DNA of 7,354 nt from Collinsella aerofaciens (GTDB taxonomy: Bacteria; Actinomycetota; Coriobacteriia; Coriobacteriales; Coriobacteriaceae), in NCBI GenBank assembly GCA_014846205.1, contig RKAY01000083.1, positions 1 to 7,354 on the forward strand, given 5' to 3'. Positions 1 through 6,188 of this stretch are shown here, piece by piece (within the stretch, counting starts at the first letter, position 1; the number at the start of each line of letters is the position of its first letter). The translations under genes and the position numbers were made by a program. Below the pieces are notes generated by a model that ran no database searches, was not told where the DNA came from, and saw nothing but the letters and a program-made list of their open reading frames with translations.

Positions 1-59
1 CCTGCCGCGGGTTTGCCGAGGCGCTTGCCGCGCGCGAGCCGGTGCCCGGCGGCGGCAGC
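1..59 (+). pseudogene. N-terminal remnant of a cyclodeaminase/cyclohydrolase (FTCD-C/FchA family)
   Basis: The frame beginning at base 3 reads CRGFAEALAAREPVPGGGS. This closely resembles the start of the formiminotetrahydrofolate cyclodeaminase / methenyltetrahydrofolate cyclohydrolase family, whose first helix carries a pattern like F-x-x-x-L-A-x-x-x-P-x-PGGGS. In intact members PGGGS is followed by an alanine- and glycine-rich helix (roughly AAALAGALAAAL). Here it is followed by DTNMGHMAHV, encoded by the 18-bp repeat at 69-86, so the similarity ends at about base 59. The gene start would lie just outside the window. The most economical reading is a gene whose 5' end survives and whose remainder was deleted or displaced. 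The frame stays open into the lipoprotein gene, but that protein has its own ribosome binding site and signal peptide. The match is short and recalled from family knowledge, so certainty is moderate. Confidence 0.45.
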
Positions 60-68
60 GACACAAAC

Positions 69-86
69 ATGGGACACATGGCCCAC
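69..86 (+). repeat. 18-bp direct repeat, copy 1 (upstream of lipoprotein 1)
   Basis: ATGGGACACATGGCCCAC occurs here and again, base for base, at 1027-1044. Each copy lies upstream of one of the two paralogous lipoprotein genes. The core is an interrupted inverted repeat, TGGG-N8-CCCA, so it could be a protein binding site or a dispersed repeat. Here it sits about 200 bp before the start codon, against about 75 bp in the second copy. It also lies about 10 bp past the end of the cyclodeaminase-like remnant. Confidence 0.75.
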
Positions 87-191
87 GTTTCGAGACTCCC
101 GGGCAGCGGCAACTGGGGCATACATATAGGTAAGGAGCCCTATGTTGGGGCAACGCTCGCCACGGCACCGGACGACGAATGGAGGGATAAC

Positions 192-202
192 CGTACAGTA
201 AA
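192..202 (+). repeat. 11-bp shared box CGTACAGTAAA, copy 1
   Basis: CGTACAGTAAA lies upstream of both lipoprotein genes, here and at 1063-1073. The embedded TACAGT (194-199) matches the sigma-70-type -10 consensus at four of six bases, so it might be a promoter element, though no convincing -35 is seen. The distance to the start codon is about 82 bp here and 44 bp in the second copy. It may simply be a conserved remnant of the gene duplication. Confidence 0.45.
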
Positions 203-270
203 CAAAGTCATCATGTGCACGCGCAACCGCTGCCCCAGCGATCCGCGGCGCACGATGTCCCTGGCAGACA

Positions 271-276
271 AGGAGG
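271..276 (+). promoter_or_regulatory. Ribosome binding site fixing the start of lipoprotein 1
   Basis: AGGAGG is placed 8 bases before ATG 285. The reading frame is open for 240 bases further upstream, so this site and the signal peptide that directly follows decide the start codon. Confidence 0.85.
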
Positions 277-284
277 ACGCCACC

Positions 285-887
285 ATGAAGAAAAAGACCC
301 TATCGATTCTTTCCCTTTGCATCGCCCTCTTTGCCGCGTTTGCTCTTGTCGGCTGCGGCGGGATCGCATCGGACGGAGGCGGCAGCACCTCAAAGAGCGA
401 AGGCAAGGAAAAGGCCCCCGTCGCCGAAAAGACTGACTTTATCTGGTTTAAGGTCGAGATGCCCGAGGGCGTTGGCGTAAGCGACTCCGCCGGCAAGAAC
501 GCCGACAGGGTCCAGCTCACCTTCCCCGAAGACGAGAACGCCTCGGCCGATCGCTTTATCCCCGTTTGGAAAAAAGCCCTGACAGCCGAGGAGTCCCATG
601 CCGACCAGGCAGAAAAGAAGGGGGATACGTTCCAGTGGAAGGATGGCGGGTACGTCGAATATAACGGCAGGACGTGGCTCGTCGGAACGTACGAGGACAA
701 CAGCGGTATCTCAACCCTCCTTTTTACCGACGTTGAGCCGGGAAGCGTCTACGTCCTCATCTCGAACTTCGACCAGCACAAGAAAGAAGCCGAGGCGCTC
801 CTCAACTCCATCGAGTTCCCCGATGACATGGAAGAGGCAGTTTCCGAGGCACGCGAAGTTGAGATTTCGAGCATCGAGATCAAGTAA
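285..887 (+). CDS. Predicted lipoprotein 1 (paralogue of lipoprotein 2)
   Basis: This gene encodes a 200-residue secreted lipoprotein of unknown function. The N-terminus has a KKK charged region, a hydrophobic stretch (residues 5-20) and the lipobox LVGC with the lipidated cysteine at residue 24. It should therefore be anchored to the outer face of the membrane. A low-complexity linker rich in Gly, Ser, Lys and Glu (25-48) precedes one globular domain beginning TDFIWFKVEMPEGV (50-63) and running to the C-terminus. The 'FKVE-PEG' opening vaguely recalls PsbP/Mog1-like folds, but this is only an impression. The protein aligns along its length with the next gene product: TDFIWFKVE, PEGV, ADR, DRFIPV, YNG-TW, GSVYV and a charged C-terminal tail are shared. 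ATG 285 is preferred over upstream starts because of AGGAGG 8 bases before it and the perfect signal peptide. A terminator follows at 946-980, so it is probably monocistronic. Confidence 0.88.
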   Translation: MKKKTLSILSLCIALFAAFALVGCGGIASDGGGSTSKSEGKEKAPVAEKTDFIWFKVEMPEGVGVSDSAGKNADRVQLTFPEDENASADRFIPVWKKALTAEESHADQAEKKGDTFQWKDGGYVEYNGRTWLVGTYEDNSGISTLLFTDVEPGSVYVLISNFDQHKKEAEALLNSIEFPDDMEEAVSEAREVEISSIEIK

Positions 888-945
888 CGGGACTCCGCAC
901 ACGCCCACGTACGCGCGCCCCATTAAAACAACGGGCGCCCAACCC

Positions 946-980
946 GGGGAGGGCCGACGGCACCGGCCCTCCCCTCTTTT
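946..980 (+). terminator. Rho-independent terminator after lipoprotein 1
   Basis: A perfect 11-bp stem, GGGGAGGGCCG (946-956) paired with CGGCCCTCCCC (964-974), encloses a 7-base loop and is followed by TCTTTT. It lies 58 bp after the stop codon. Its stem sequence resembles that of the terminator after the second lipoprotein gene, consistent with duplication of the whole unit. Confidence 0.88.
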
Positions 981-1026
981 GCGCCCGAACATATTGCCAC
1001 TTAACGGCGCAAATCCGGCCCTCAGA

Positions 1027-1044
1027 ATGGGACACATGGCCCAC
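1027..1044 (+). repeat. 18-bp direct repeat, copy 2 (upstream of lipoprotein 2)
   Basis: This is an exact second copy of ATGGGACACATGGCCCAC (first copy at 69-86). It ends 20 bases before the TACAGT of the 11-bp box, so in this copy it could overlap a -35 region and act as an operator. The flanking bases differ between the copies, so conservation is sharply limited to the 18 bp. Confidence 0.75.
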
Positions 1045-1062
1045 CCTAGCGAGCCGTCCACG

Positions 1063-1073
1063 CGTACAGTAAA
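1063..1073 (+). repeat. 11-bp shared box CGTACAGTAAA, copy 2
   Basis: This is the second copy of the box also found at 192-202. TACAGT (1065-1070) is a possible -10 element, 47 bases upstream of the start codon of lipoprotein 2. No good -35 is visible 16-18 bases upstream, where the end of the 18-bp repeat lies. Confidence 0.45.
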
Positions 1074-1117
1074 GGCAGGTAATCCATGGGCGGTTACAGA
1101 TCGAGGAGGACACGACC

Positions 1118-1708
1118 ATGAAAAAGAAGGCCTTAGCGATTCTCACCCTCTGCATCAGTCTCTTTGCCGCGGTTGCCCTGGTGGGCTGCGGTGGCAGCGG
1201 CGGCGCTACCGGAAGTGGCGGTGGCGGTGCGGAAAAGCCAGCCGTGGATATGAGGACCGACTTCATCTGGTTTAAGGTCGAGGTCCCCGAGGGCGTCGAG
1301 GTCACCGACGTTGCCGGCGACACCGCCGACAGGGCCCAGTTTAAGTTCACCGAGAGCGAGCACGCCAGCGATCGCTTCATCCCCGTCTTCGATCCTGACA
1401 AGAACGCCGATGAGCTGTTCGACTACGAGGCAAAGTGGAATGCCAGCTTTGAGTGGACCGAGAATGACCCCGTCAAGTACAACGGCAAGACTTGGCGCAA
1501 CGCTTCCTATACACACTCGGGCGGCGTGACGACTGAGTACTTCACCGAAGCAGGCGGCGGCAGCGTCTACGTGCGCATCGACAACGTCGAGGAGCACAAG
1601 GATGCCGTCGAAACCATGATGAAGTCTCTGGAATTTGCCGATGATATCGCCAAGGCCAAGACCGAGGCCATGGATGTTAAGCTCGACGATATCGAGATTA
1701 AGCGCTAA
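1118..1708 (+). CDS. Predicted lipoprotein 2 (paralogue of lipoprotein 1)
   Basis: This gene encodes a 196-residue lipoprotein of unknown function. The signal peptide (MKKKALAILTLCISLFAA...) ends in the lipobox LVGC with cysteine 24, the same position as in the upstream paralogue. A Gly/Ser linker (25-37) leads into the domain starting TDFIWFKVEVPEGV (47-60). Shared blocks with the paralogue include ADR-Q, ASDRFIPV, KYNGKTW, GSVYV and the end DDIEIK. The middle section (about 85-130) has diverged most, including the loop after FIPV. AGGAGGA at 1104-1110, 7 bases before the ATG, fixes the start. Transcription probably ends at the hairpin at 1781-1813. The gene lies 230 bp downstream of its paralogue with a strong terminator between them, so the two are likely transcribed separately. 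Confidence 0.88.
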   Translation: MKKKALAILTLCISLFAAVALVGCGGSGGATGSGGGGAEKPAVDMRTDFIWFKVEVPEGVEVTDVAGDTADRAQFKFTESEHASDRFIPVFDPDKNADELFDYEAKWNASFEWTENDPVKYNGKTWRNASYTHSGGVTTEYFTEAGGGSVYVRIDNVEEHKDAVETMMKSLEFADDIAKAKTEAMDVKLDDIEIKR

Positions 1709-1780
1709 GCGACTCGCGAGCGCAACGAAAAACACGAGCGCAGCGCCAACAAGCGGCGGTGCCCCAGCGTTTCGTACTAA

Positions 1781-1813
1781 GGGAGGGCCGGTAAACCGAC
1801 CCTCCCTCTCTTA
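1781..1813 (+). terminator. Rho-independent terminator after lipoprotein 2
   Basis: GGGAGGG (1781-1787) pairs with CCCTCCC (1800-1806). An inner CGG/CCG stem around a TAAA loop extends it, with one C-A mismatch. TCTCTTA follows. The outer stem repeats the GGGAGGG motif of the terminator at 946-980. Confidence 0.75.
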
Positions 1814-1964
1814 TGCCAGCAGCCGACAAACGCGAGGATGCCGGACGCCGGAACCACCTCAAGTGTGGCAACGGTACGAAAACGGCAAGCACCCAAACAC
1901 GTCCGCCCACCGATTTATAGCGCCGCGCGGTCAATTAAAACGATTCTTTTAAACGTCTGGGCAG

Positions 1965-1970
1965 TATAGT
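1965..1970 (+). promoter_or_regulatory. Probable -10 element for the PI-PLC gene
   Basis: TATAGT matches the TATAAT consensus at five of six bases and lies 43 bases before the start codon, after an AT-rich stretch (1931-1953). The -35 region is weak: only TTCTTT-like sequence near 1944-1949, at a short spacing. Confidence 0.5.
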
Positions 1971-2013
1971 GACCAAAATGAGTGCATAACCGCACCGTGC
2001 GAATGGAGGAGTT

Positions 2014-4467
2014 ATGACCGAACACTACGCCATCAGTCGTCGAGCATTTACGCTGGGCCTAGGACTTGCGGCGTTGTCGCCGCTTGCAAGCCTGCCCGAA
2101 ACCGCGGGATTGGGCCTTCCCATGCGCGCGGCATTTGCAGAAGACGCACCCACACCGGCGGCCACCCTCGACAAATTCGTCATTCGCCTTCGCCCCGCGG
2201 GCTATTTTCGCACCGCGAGCGTCAACGAAGACGGCAACGTCATCGGCAACGTCTGCCACCTGTTTAACGACGGCACGTCCAGCAAGCTCATCCTTGAGCA
2301 CGTAGCGACCGATACAGAAAATACAAATTGGTATGCCATCCGCACCCTGCTCAATTTCGAAGAGCACAAGAAGACGGGCTACAGCATTTGGTCGGTCGAT
2401 GGCGACTCGGACAAAGATGGAAAGGTCATCCACGTATGGAGTGGCGAGCATGACGGCAAGGCCAGCCGCTCTTTTGCGTTCGAACGCAAGGCAAACGGAA
2501 CCTACATCATCCGAGACCGCACAAACGAGAAAAAAGACATTAATTACCTGGCCATGGAAAAGGACGGCAAAGACCAAGACAACAACAAGATCTGCCACAA
2601 GAGGAAGAGCATTCCGTGGGAACTCGAACTTGTCGGTTACGACAAGGGCGAAATCAATACCACGGTTAGAAGTATCGACTGGATCACATATAGCAGCTAC
2701 GTCGACGGACCATGTTGGATGAGCCACGTCGATGGCAGCAAGTACCTCGACGAGCTGAGCATCCCGGGCACGCATGATTCGAGCACCTGCAGCGTCGACA
2801 ACGACACCGAGCCCCAAACCTCGCTTGCAAAGTGCCAGCAGGATTACATCCCCACGCAGTTGCTCGAAGGCATTCGCTATTTTGATATCCGACTCGGAAA
2901 GGGCGACAACCCCGGCATCGACCATGGAATATGCTACCTGCTCAAAAAAGACGGGGGCTTTATGCATCTCTCCGATGTCATCGGTTACTTCAAAACATTT
3001 TTGAACGAAAACCCGTCAGAAGCGCTCATCATGCTTGTATCACGAGGCAACGACGAGGCTACCGACGAGAGCCTAACGACGGCTTTCGCCAAGGTTTTGG
3101 ACGAGAACCCAAAACTGTTCTATACGTCGAGCCGCGTTCCCACACTGGGCGAGGTGCGCGGAAAGATCGTCCTGCTACGTCGATTTGGGCTCGCCGGCGA
3201 CAGCGTAAGCGGTCACACGTGGGGCCTCGACCTTACCGAATGGGACGGCAAAATCAAGGCGCATTCCGGAAAGTCCATGTGCCTCGTCCAAGACGCGCGA
3301 GGCTTTGAGGCTGCGGGCAATGCGGGTGCCAAAGAGCCCTATTGCACCAAGGTATATGCCCAAGACCATTACGACTGCACGGGATCCAGTAAGATCGACT
3401 GGGTCGATATGGCCCTGAATGCAGCGCCCGATCTCAAGCGCAGTCCCGTAGATATCACTGCCGAGGACGGGACAACGGCGCAGGTGACGGAGCGCTGCTG
3501 GTTTATCAACTACACGAGCTGCACGCAATACAACCCATTTACCGCAGCGCGAGTGGTCGACGAGCACCTGTACAAGAGCTCGTATATAAACAATACCGGA
3601 GTTGAGGGCACAAAAGAGAACTGCTGTAAGCACATTGGCATCATCGCGTCCGACTTTGTTGATGCGGCACTGGCCCGAAGCATCTACCAGCGCAATTACG
3701 ATGCGAAGCACAAGCAGACCGTTTCGTACTACCTCCCGACCCGTATACGCATGACATACGGCGACTCGTTGAGCGATGCCTCACTCCAGGATGGAAAGAC
3801 CGTTGGCGAGGGCTACTTCCGCCTCGTCGACAGCAGCAACGTACTCAACGTAGCAGCTCCGGACAGGGTTTTTGCCATCGAATACGTGGATGTCGACGCC
3901 CTGGGCAACGAAACCGCTACGGGACTGCAGGGCTCCGTGCCCATCCATGTCGACCCGCGCGCGCTGACGCCCCACTTTGAGGGGCTCGAAGGCCTTAAGG
4001 TCGGCGAGGACGTGCGCGCAAAGATCGCGGCGCCGCTCGAGGGCAAGCTCGAAGGCGATGCCTGCACCGCCCAGCTCGAGTTTATGCACGATGCAAACGG
4101 TGTGCCGGGCACGGCAATGGCCGAAGGCGAGGCATTTACCGCAGGGACGTACTGGGTGCGCGCGAAAGGCCTTTTGGGCGACGCGGCGCAGAACTATGAG
4201 CTTGCCACCGACGGAGCCGCAAGCTTTACTGTGACGACTTCGGGCGACGCGGGCGGTGCAGGCAACACCGGCACCGGCACCAACGCGGGCAGCGCCGACA
4301 AGAACGGCAAGGGCAACAAGAGCAAGGGATCGGGCGGAAAACTCGCCGGCACGGGCGACGGCTCTGGCATTGCCGCCGGGCTCGCTGCCGCCGCCGTGGC
4401 GACAACGGTCGCCGGCGCGGCAATGCTTGCCAACGATCGCGAAGACAGCGAAGGCGCTAGCGAATAG
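2014..4467 (+). CDS. Surface-anchored phosphatidylinositol-specific phospholipase C-like protein
   Basis: The 817-residue protein is predicted to be exported and wall-attached. Residues 8-14 (SRRAFTL) followed by a hydrophobic stretch form a Tat-type signal, with likely cleavage near AFAED (40-44). Residues 52-207 look like a ricin-type beta-trefoil (GYSIWSVDGDSDKDGKVIHVWS, then FAFE), possibly binding sugar or lipid headgroups. Residues about 232-550 form a PI-PLC X domain: IPGTHDS (250-256, candidate catalytic His254 and Asp255), GIRYFDIRL (286-294, Arg293), DHG (303-305, second catalytic His304), NPSEALIMLVSR (333-344), VPTLGEVRGKIVLLRRF (375-391) and the closing IIASDFVD (543-550). Family enzymes cleave phosphatidylinositol or its glycosylated forms to diacylglycerol and a cyclic inositol phosphate. 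Residues 565-740 look like beta-rich repeat domains. A Gly/Lys linker leads to LAGTG (777-781), a hydrophobic segment (about 784-806) and an acidic tail, resembling a LAXTG class E sortase signal. GGAGGA sits just before the ATG. It appears monocistronic. Confidence 0.85.
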   Translation: MTEHYAISRRAFTLGLGLAALSPLASLPETAGLGLPMRAAFAEDAPTPAATLDKFVIRLRPAGYFRTASVNEDGNVIGNVCHLFNDGTSSKLILEHVATDTENTNWYAIRTLLNFEEHKKTGYSIWSVDGDSDKDGKVIHVWSGEHDGKASRSFAFERKANGTYIIRDRTNEKKDINYLAMEKDGKDQDNNKICHKRKSIPWELELVGYDKGEINTTVRSIDWITYSSYVDGPCWMSHVDGSKYLDELSIPGTHDSSTCSVDNDTEPQTSLAKCQQDYIPTQLLEGIRYFDIRLGKGDNPGIDHGICYLLKKDGGFMHLSDVIGYFKTFLNENPSEALIMLVSRGNDEATDESLTTAFAKVLDENPKLFYTSSRVPTLGEVRGKIVLLRRFGLAGDSVSGHTWGLDLTEWDGKIKAHSGKSMCLVQDARGFEAAGNAGAKEPYCTKVYAQDHYDCTGSSKIDWVDMALNAAPDLKRSPVDITAEDGTTAQVTERCWFINYTSCTQYNPFTAARVVDEHLYKSSYINNTGVEGTKENCCKHIGIIASDFVDAALARSIYQRNYDAKHKQTVSYYLPTRIRMTYGDSLSDASLQDGKTVGEGYFRLVDSSNVLNVAAPDRVFAIEYVDVDALGNETATGLQGSVPIHVDPRALTPHFEGLEGLKVGEDVRAKIAAPLEGKLEGDACTAQLEFMHDANGVPGTAMAEGEAFTAGTYWVRAKGLLGDAAQNYELATDGAASFTVTTSGDAGGAGNTGTGTNAGSADKNGKGNKSKGSGGKLAGTGDGSGIAAGLAAAAVATTVAGAAMLANDREDSEGASE

Positions 4468-4500
4468 GCAAGCCGGCTTTCAGACGCATCGGCTCAATCA

Positions 4501-4535
4501 GGGGCGCGGAATACCGTTCTGCGCCCCTATATTTT
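4501..4535 (+). terminator. Rho-independent terminator after the PI-PLC gene
   Basis: GGGGCGCGGAA (4501-4511) pairs with TTCTGCGCCCC (4517-4527) in an 11-bp stem with one G-U pair and a 5-base loop, followed by TATATTTT. It lies 33 bp after the stop codon. The minus-strand gene at 4638-4907 also reads toward it, but the hairpin lacks a good T tract in that direction. Confidence 0.87.
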
Positions 4536-4637
4536 GACATGAGGGATCAGCGCATAAAGGACGCCTCGCAGGTTGAACGACCAGCCACCGTGCTGTCAGA
4601 TGCGCGGGCGTAAGTCTGGCCCGAACGTCGCTGCCGG

Positions 4638-4907
4638 CTACATCACCATATTCAGCACGTTAACAAACTCCTGGGCCTTCGCACGGCTGCTCAGGCTAAA
4701 GACGCAAGCAGTCAACAGCCTGTTACGCAGAAAAACATCGCGGCCTTTGATTCTATTGACGCCCGTGATGTCCTTAAGGTAGACAATCTCGGTGTGCTTG
4801 CCGCCGAAAGCGCCCTTCTTGAGCACCTCGATACGGTTAGGGTAAATCTTGACGTCTTTAAACCTACCCGAACCCTTGTCCTGAAACAGCAAGATGTTGT
4901 TGTCCAT
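4638..4907 (-). CDS. Small PH-like domain protein
   Basis: This minus-strand gene encodes 89 residues (MDNNILLFQDKGSGRFKDV...). The pattern resembles bacterial PH-like domains of the DUF4429 or SHOCT-linked kind: a strand with a basic turn (IEVLKKGAFGGK, 26-37), then IVYLKDITGV (41-50), and a C-terminal strand plus helix (VFSLSSRAKAQEFVNVLN, 69-86). Such domains usually bind ligands or partner proteins; no enzyme motif is visible. There is no signal peptide or membrane segment, so it should be cytoplasmic. An in-frame start 15 codons upstream exists, but GGGAG (4916-4920) placed 8 bases before ATG 4907 favours the shorter form. It is the only minus-strand protein gene in the window and is convergent with the phospholipase gene. 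The family call is from overall pattern only. Confidence 0.7.
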   Translation of the reverse strand: MDNNILLFQDKGSGRFKDVKIYPNRIEVLKKGAFGGKHTEIVYLKDITGVNRIKGRDVFLRNRLLTACVFSLSSRAKAQEFVNVLNMVM

Positions 4908-4915
4908 GCGTGTCA

Positions 4916-4920
4916 CTCCC
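4916..4920 (-). promoter_or_regulatory. Ribosome binding site of the PH-like gene
   Basis: On the minus strand GGGAG lies 8 bases before ATG 4907. It decides for the 89-residue product over the 104-residue alternative starting at 4952. Confidence 0.65.
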
Positions 4921-4952
4921 ATGGGGTTCGCTAAAACTGCCTCTATGGTCAC

Positions 4953-4958
4953 ATTTTA
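4953..4958 (-). promoter_or_regulatory. Possible -10 element of the PH-like gene
   Basis: On the minus strand this reads TAAAAT, five of six bases of the -10 consensus, 45 bases before the start codon. No clear -35 is visible at the expected distance. If it is used, the longer start at 4952 would lie right at the transcript start, which again favours ATG 4907. Confidence 0.35.
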
Positions 4959-5022
4959 GTCACCGCAAGGCTCCCATGCGAAGGTGCCAGACAGCACAGC
5001 AATTCGTGTCCGCGCGAGGCTT

Positions 5023-5040
5023 TAAACTAAATGCGATAAA
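5023..5040 (+). promoter_or_regulatory. Possible promoter region of the nuclease gene
   Basis: An AT-rich segment contains two weak -10 candidates, TAAACT (5023-5028) and GATAAA (5035-5040), each four of six to consensus. They lie 35-50 bases before the nuclease start codon. The -35 is unclear. Confidence 0.25.
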
Positions 5041-5075
5041 GATGCATTCCATAAGAGGAAAGTGGGGCGACAGTG

Positions 5076-6125
5076 ATGGGCGAACTGGTAAACCGTGGAG
5101 AATCGGCAATCGTGCCAGAAGTTTTTTACAAGCAGGTTTCCTCGATTCTCAACGCCGCTCGCGACAAGGCCTATACCGCCGTTAACTTTGCGATGGTTGA
5201 GGCATATTGGGAAATCGGCAAGAGCATTGTTGATGAACAGGGCGGAGAGGAGCGCGCAGCATATGGAGAGGCATTGATTGCAGGCCTCTCCAGAAGGCTT
5301 ACCGCGGATTTCGGAAGAGGCTTTGGCATCGCAAACCTTCGCAATATGCGTCAGTTCTTTCTTGCGTTTCCAATTCGCGACGCACTGCGTAGCGAATTGA
5401 GCTGGACTCATTACCGCAGGTTGATGCGCATTCCCGACCCTGATGCTCGCGCCTGGTACATGAACGAATGCGCCGATTCTCGTTGGAGCACGCGTCAACT
5501 CGAGCGTCAGATCAACACCATGTTCCGCGAGCGCCTGCTTGCCAGCAAGGACAAGGAGGCCGTCACCCAGGAAATCCAAGAGAGCGCCCCGGCTCGTCGC
5601 CCCGAGGATATCATCCGCGATCCATATGTACTGGAGTTTTTAGGTTTCTCGGACGATACTGCGTTTCGCGAGAGCGATCTAGAGCAGGCGCTCATCACAC
5701 ATCTTCAGAAGTTCCTGCTGGAGCTTGGCCGTGGCTTCGCTTTCGAGGCGCGCCAAAAGCGTATCACCTTTGATGGGCGCCATTTCTATATTGACCTTGT
5801 GTTTTACAACTATCTGATGCGCTGCTTCGTGCTTATCGACCTTAAGACGGACGATCTTACGCACCAGGACTTGGGCCAGATGCAAATGTATGTGAACTAC
5901 TACACGCGCGAGCTCATGAACGAAGGCGACAATCCGCCCATAGGCATCGTGCTCTGCGCGGACAAAAGCGATTCGATTGTCGAGTACACGCTGCCCGAAG
6001 ACAACGACCAAGTGTTTGCCGCCAAATACCTGCCGTATCTTCCAAGTAAGGAAGAGCTGGCGCGCGAGCTGAGTGCCGAGTACCGCGCCATCAACGAAGC
6101 GACTAATGGCGAAGCACAAGGATAG
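5076..6125 (+). CDS. DUF1016/YhcG-type PD-(D/E)XK nuclease
   Basis: This gene encodes a 349-residue cytoplasmic protein of the DUF1016 (YhcG) family, with the usual two-part layout and length. Residues below are numbered from the alternative GTG start one codon upstream (5073). The helical N-terminal domain (about 18-165) includes AYWEIGKSIV, a DFGRGFGIANLRNMRQFFLAFP block (79-100) and LSWTHYRRLMRI (109-120). The C-terminal nuclease domain (about 180-340) has the order LEQALITHLQKFLLELGRGFAFEARQKRI (candidate first acid Glu204), FYIDLVFYN (Asp241), VLIDLK (Asp256, Lys258) and GQMQMYVNYY (268-277). These match the PD-(D/E)XK fold, with Asp instead of the more common Glu in the ELK position, which still fits the motif. 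Members are presumed DNA nucleases and are often found beside restriction-modification or other defence genes. ATG 5076 has GGGG at 5064-5067 and AGAGGA further upstream; GTG 5073 is equally possible. The ADP-ribosylglycohydrolase gene follows after 63 bp. Confidence 0.88.
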   Translation: MGELVNRGESAIVPEVFYKQVSSILNAARDKAYTAVNFAMVEAYWEIGKSIVDEQGGEERAAYGEALIAGLSRRLTADFGRGFGIANLRNMRQFFLAFPIRDALRSELSWTHYRRLMRIPDPDARAWYMNECADSRWSTRQLERQINTMFRERLLASKDKEAVTQEIQESAPARRPEDIIRDPYVLEFLGFSDDTAFRESDLEQALITHLQKFLLELGRGFAFEARQKRITFDGRHFYIDLVFYNYLMRCFVLIDLKTDDLTHQDLGQMQMYVNYYTRELMNEGDNPPIGIVLCADKSDSIVEYTLPEDNDQVFAAKYLPYLPSKEELARELSAEYRAINEATNGEAQG

Positions 6126-6188
6126 CAATACGTTGCGACCGACACCACCGATGGCGCTCCACATCACCCGGGATAAGAGGAGCTTTCC

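Larger units (their letters stand above)
60..284. other. Non-coding upstream region of the first lipoprotein gene
   Basis: No convincing gene is seen here. One frame is open through the whole stretch, but its translation resembles nothing recognisable and it runs into the signal peptide of the lipoprotein. The region holds the first copy of the 18-bp repeat (69-86), the 11-bp box (192-202) and the ribosome binding site at 271-276. An AT-rich patch near 119-130 (CATACATATAGG) could contain a -10 element, but no matching -35 is clear. Confidence 0.5.
1709..2013. other. Intergenic region between lipoprotein 2 and the PI-PLC gene
   Basis: This stretch of about 305 bp contains no supported gene. 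It holds the terminator at 1781-1813, a probable -10 element at 1965-1970 and the ribosome binding site at 2005-2010. Nothing recognisable was seen between about 1814 and 1930. Confidence 0.7.

Noticed and set aside
42..284. N-terminal extension of lipoprotein 1 from GTG 42
   Set aside because: The frame is open, but the extension would bury a perfect lipoprotein signal peptide. ATG 285 has an ideal AGGAGG site.
598..1275. Plus-strand open frame spanning the first terminator
   Set aside because: It is Arg/Ser/Pro-rich out-of-frame translation overlapping both lipoprotein genes and crossing a strong terminator.
2059..2967. Long minus-strand open frame of 302 codons
   Set aside because: It lies wholly inside the PI-PLC gene on the opposite strand, has no recognisable domain and reflects high-GC codon bias.
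4573..4782. Plus-strand frame of 69 codons opposite the PH-like gene
   Set aside because: It has no good ribosome binding site or recognisable motif and overlaps a better supported minus-strand gene.
4589..4997. Inverted 8-mers GTGCTGTC (4589-4596) and GACAGCAC (4990-4997) flanking the PH-like gene
   Set aside because: Similarity does not extend beyond 8 bases, there is no target-site duplication or transposase, and the spacing suits chance. It is not enough for a mobile element.
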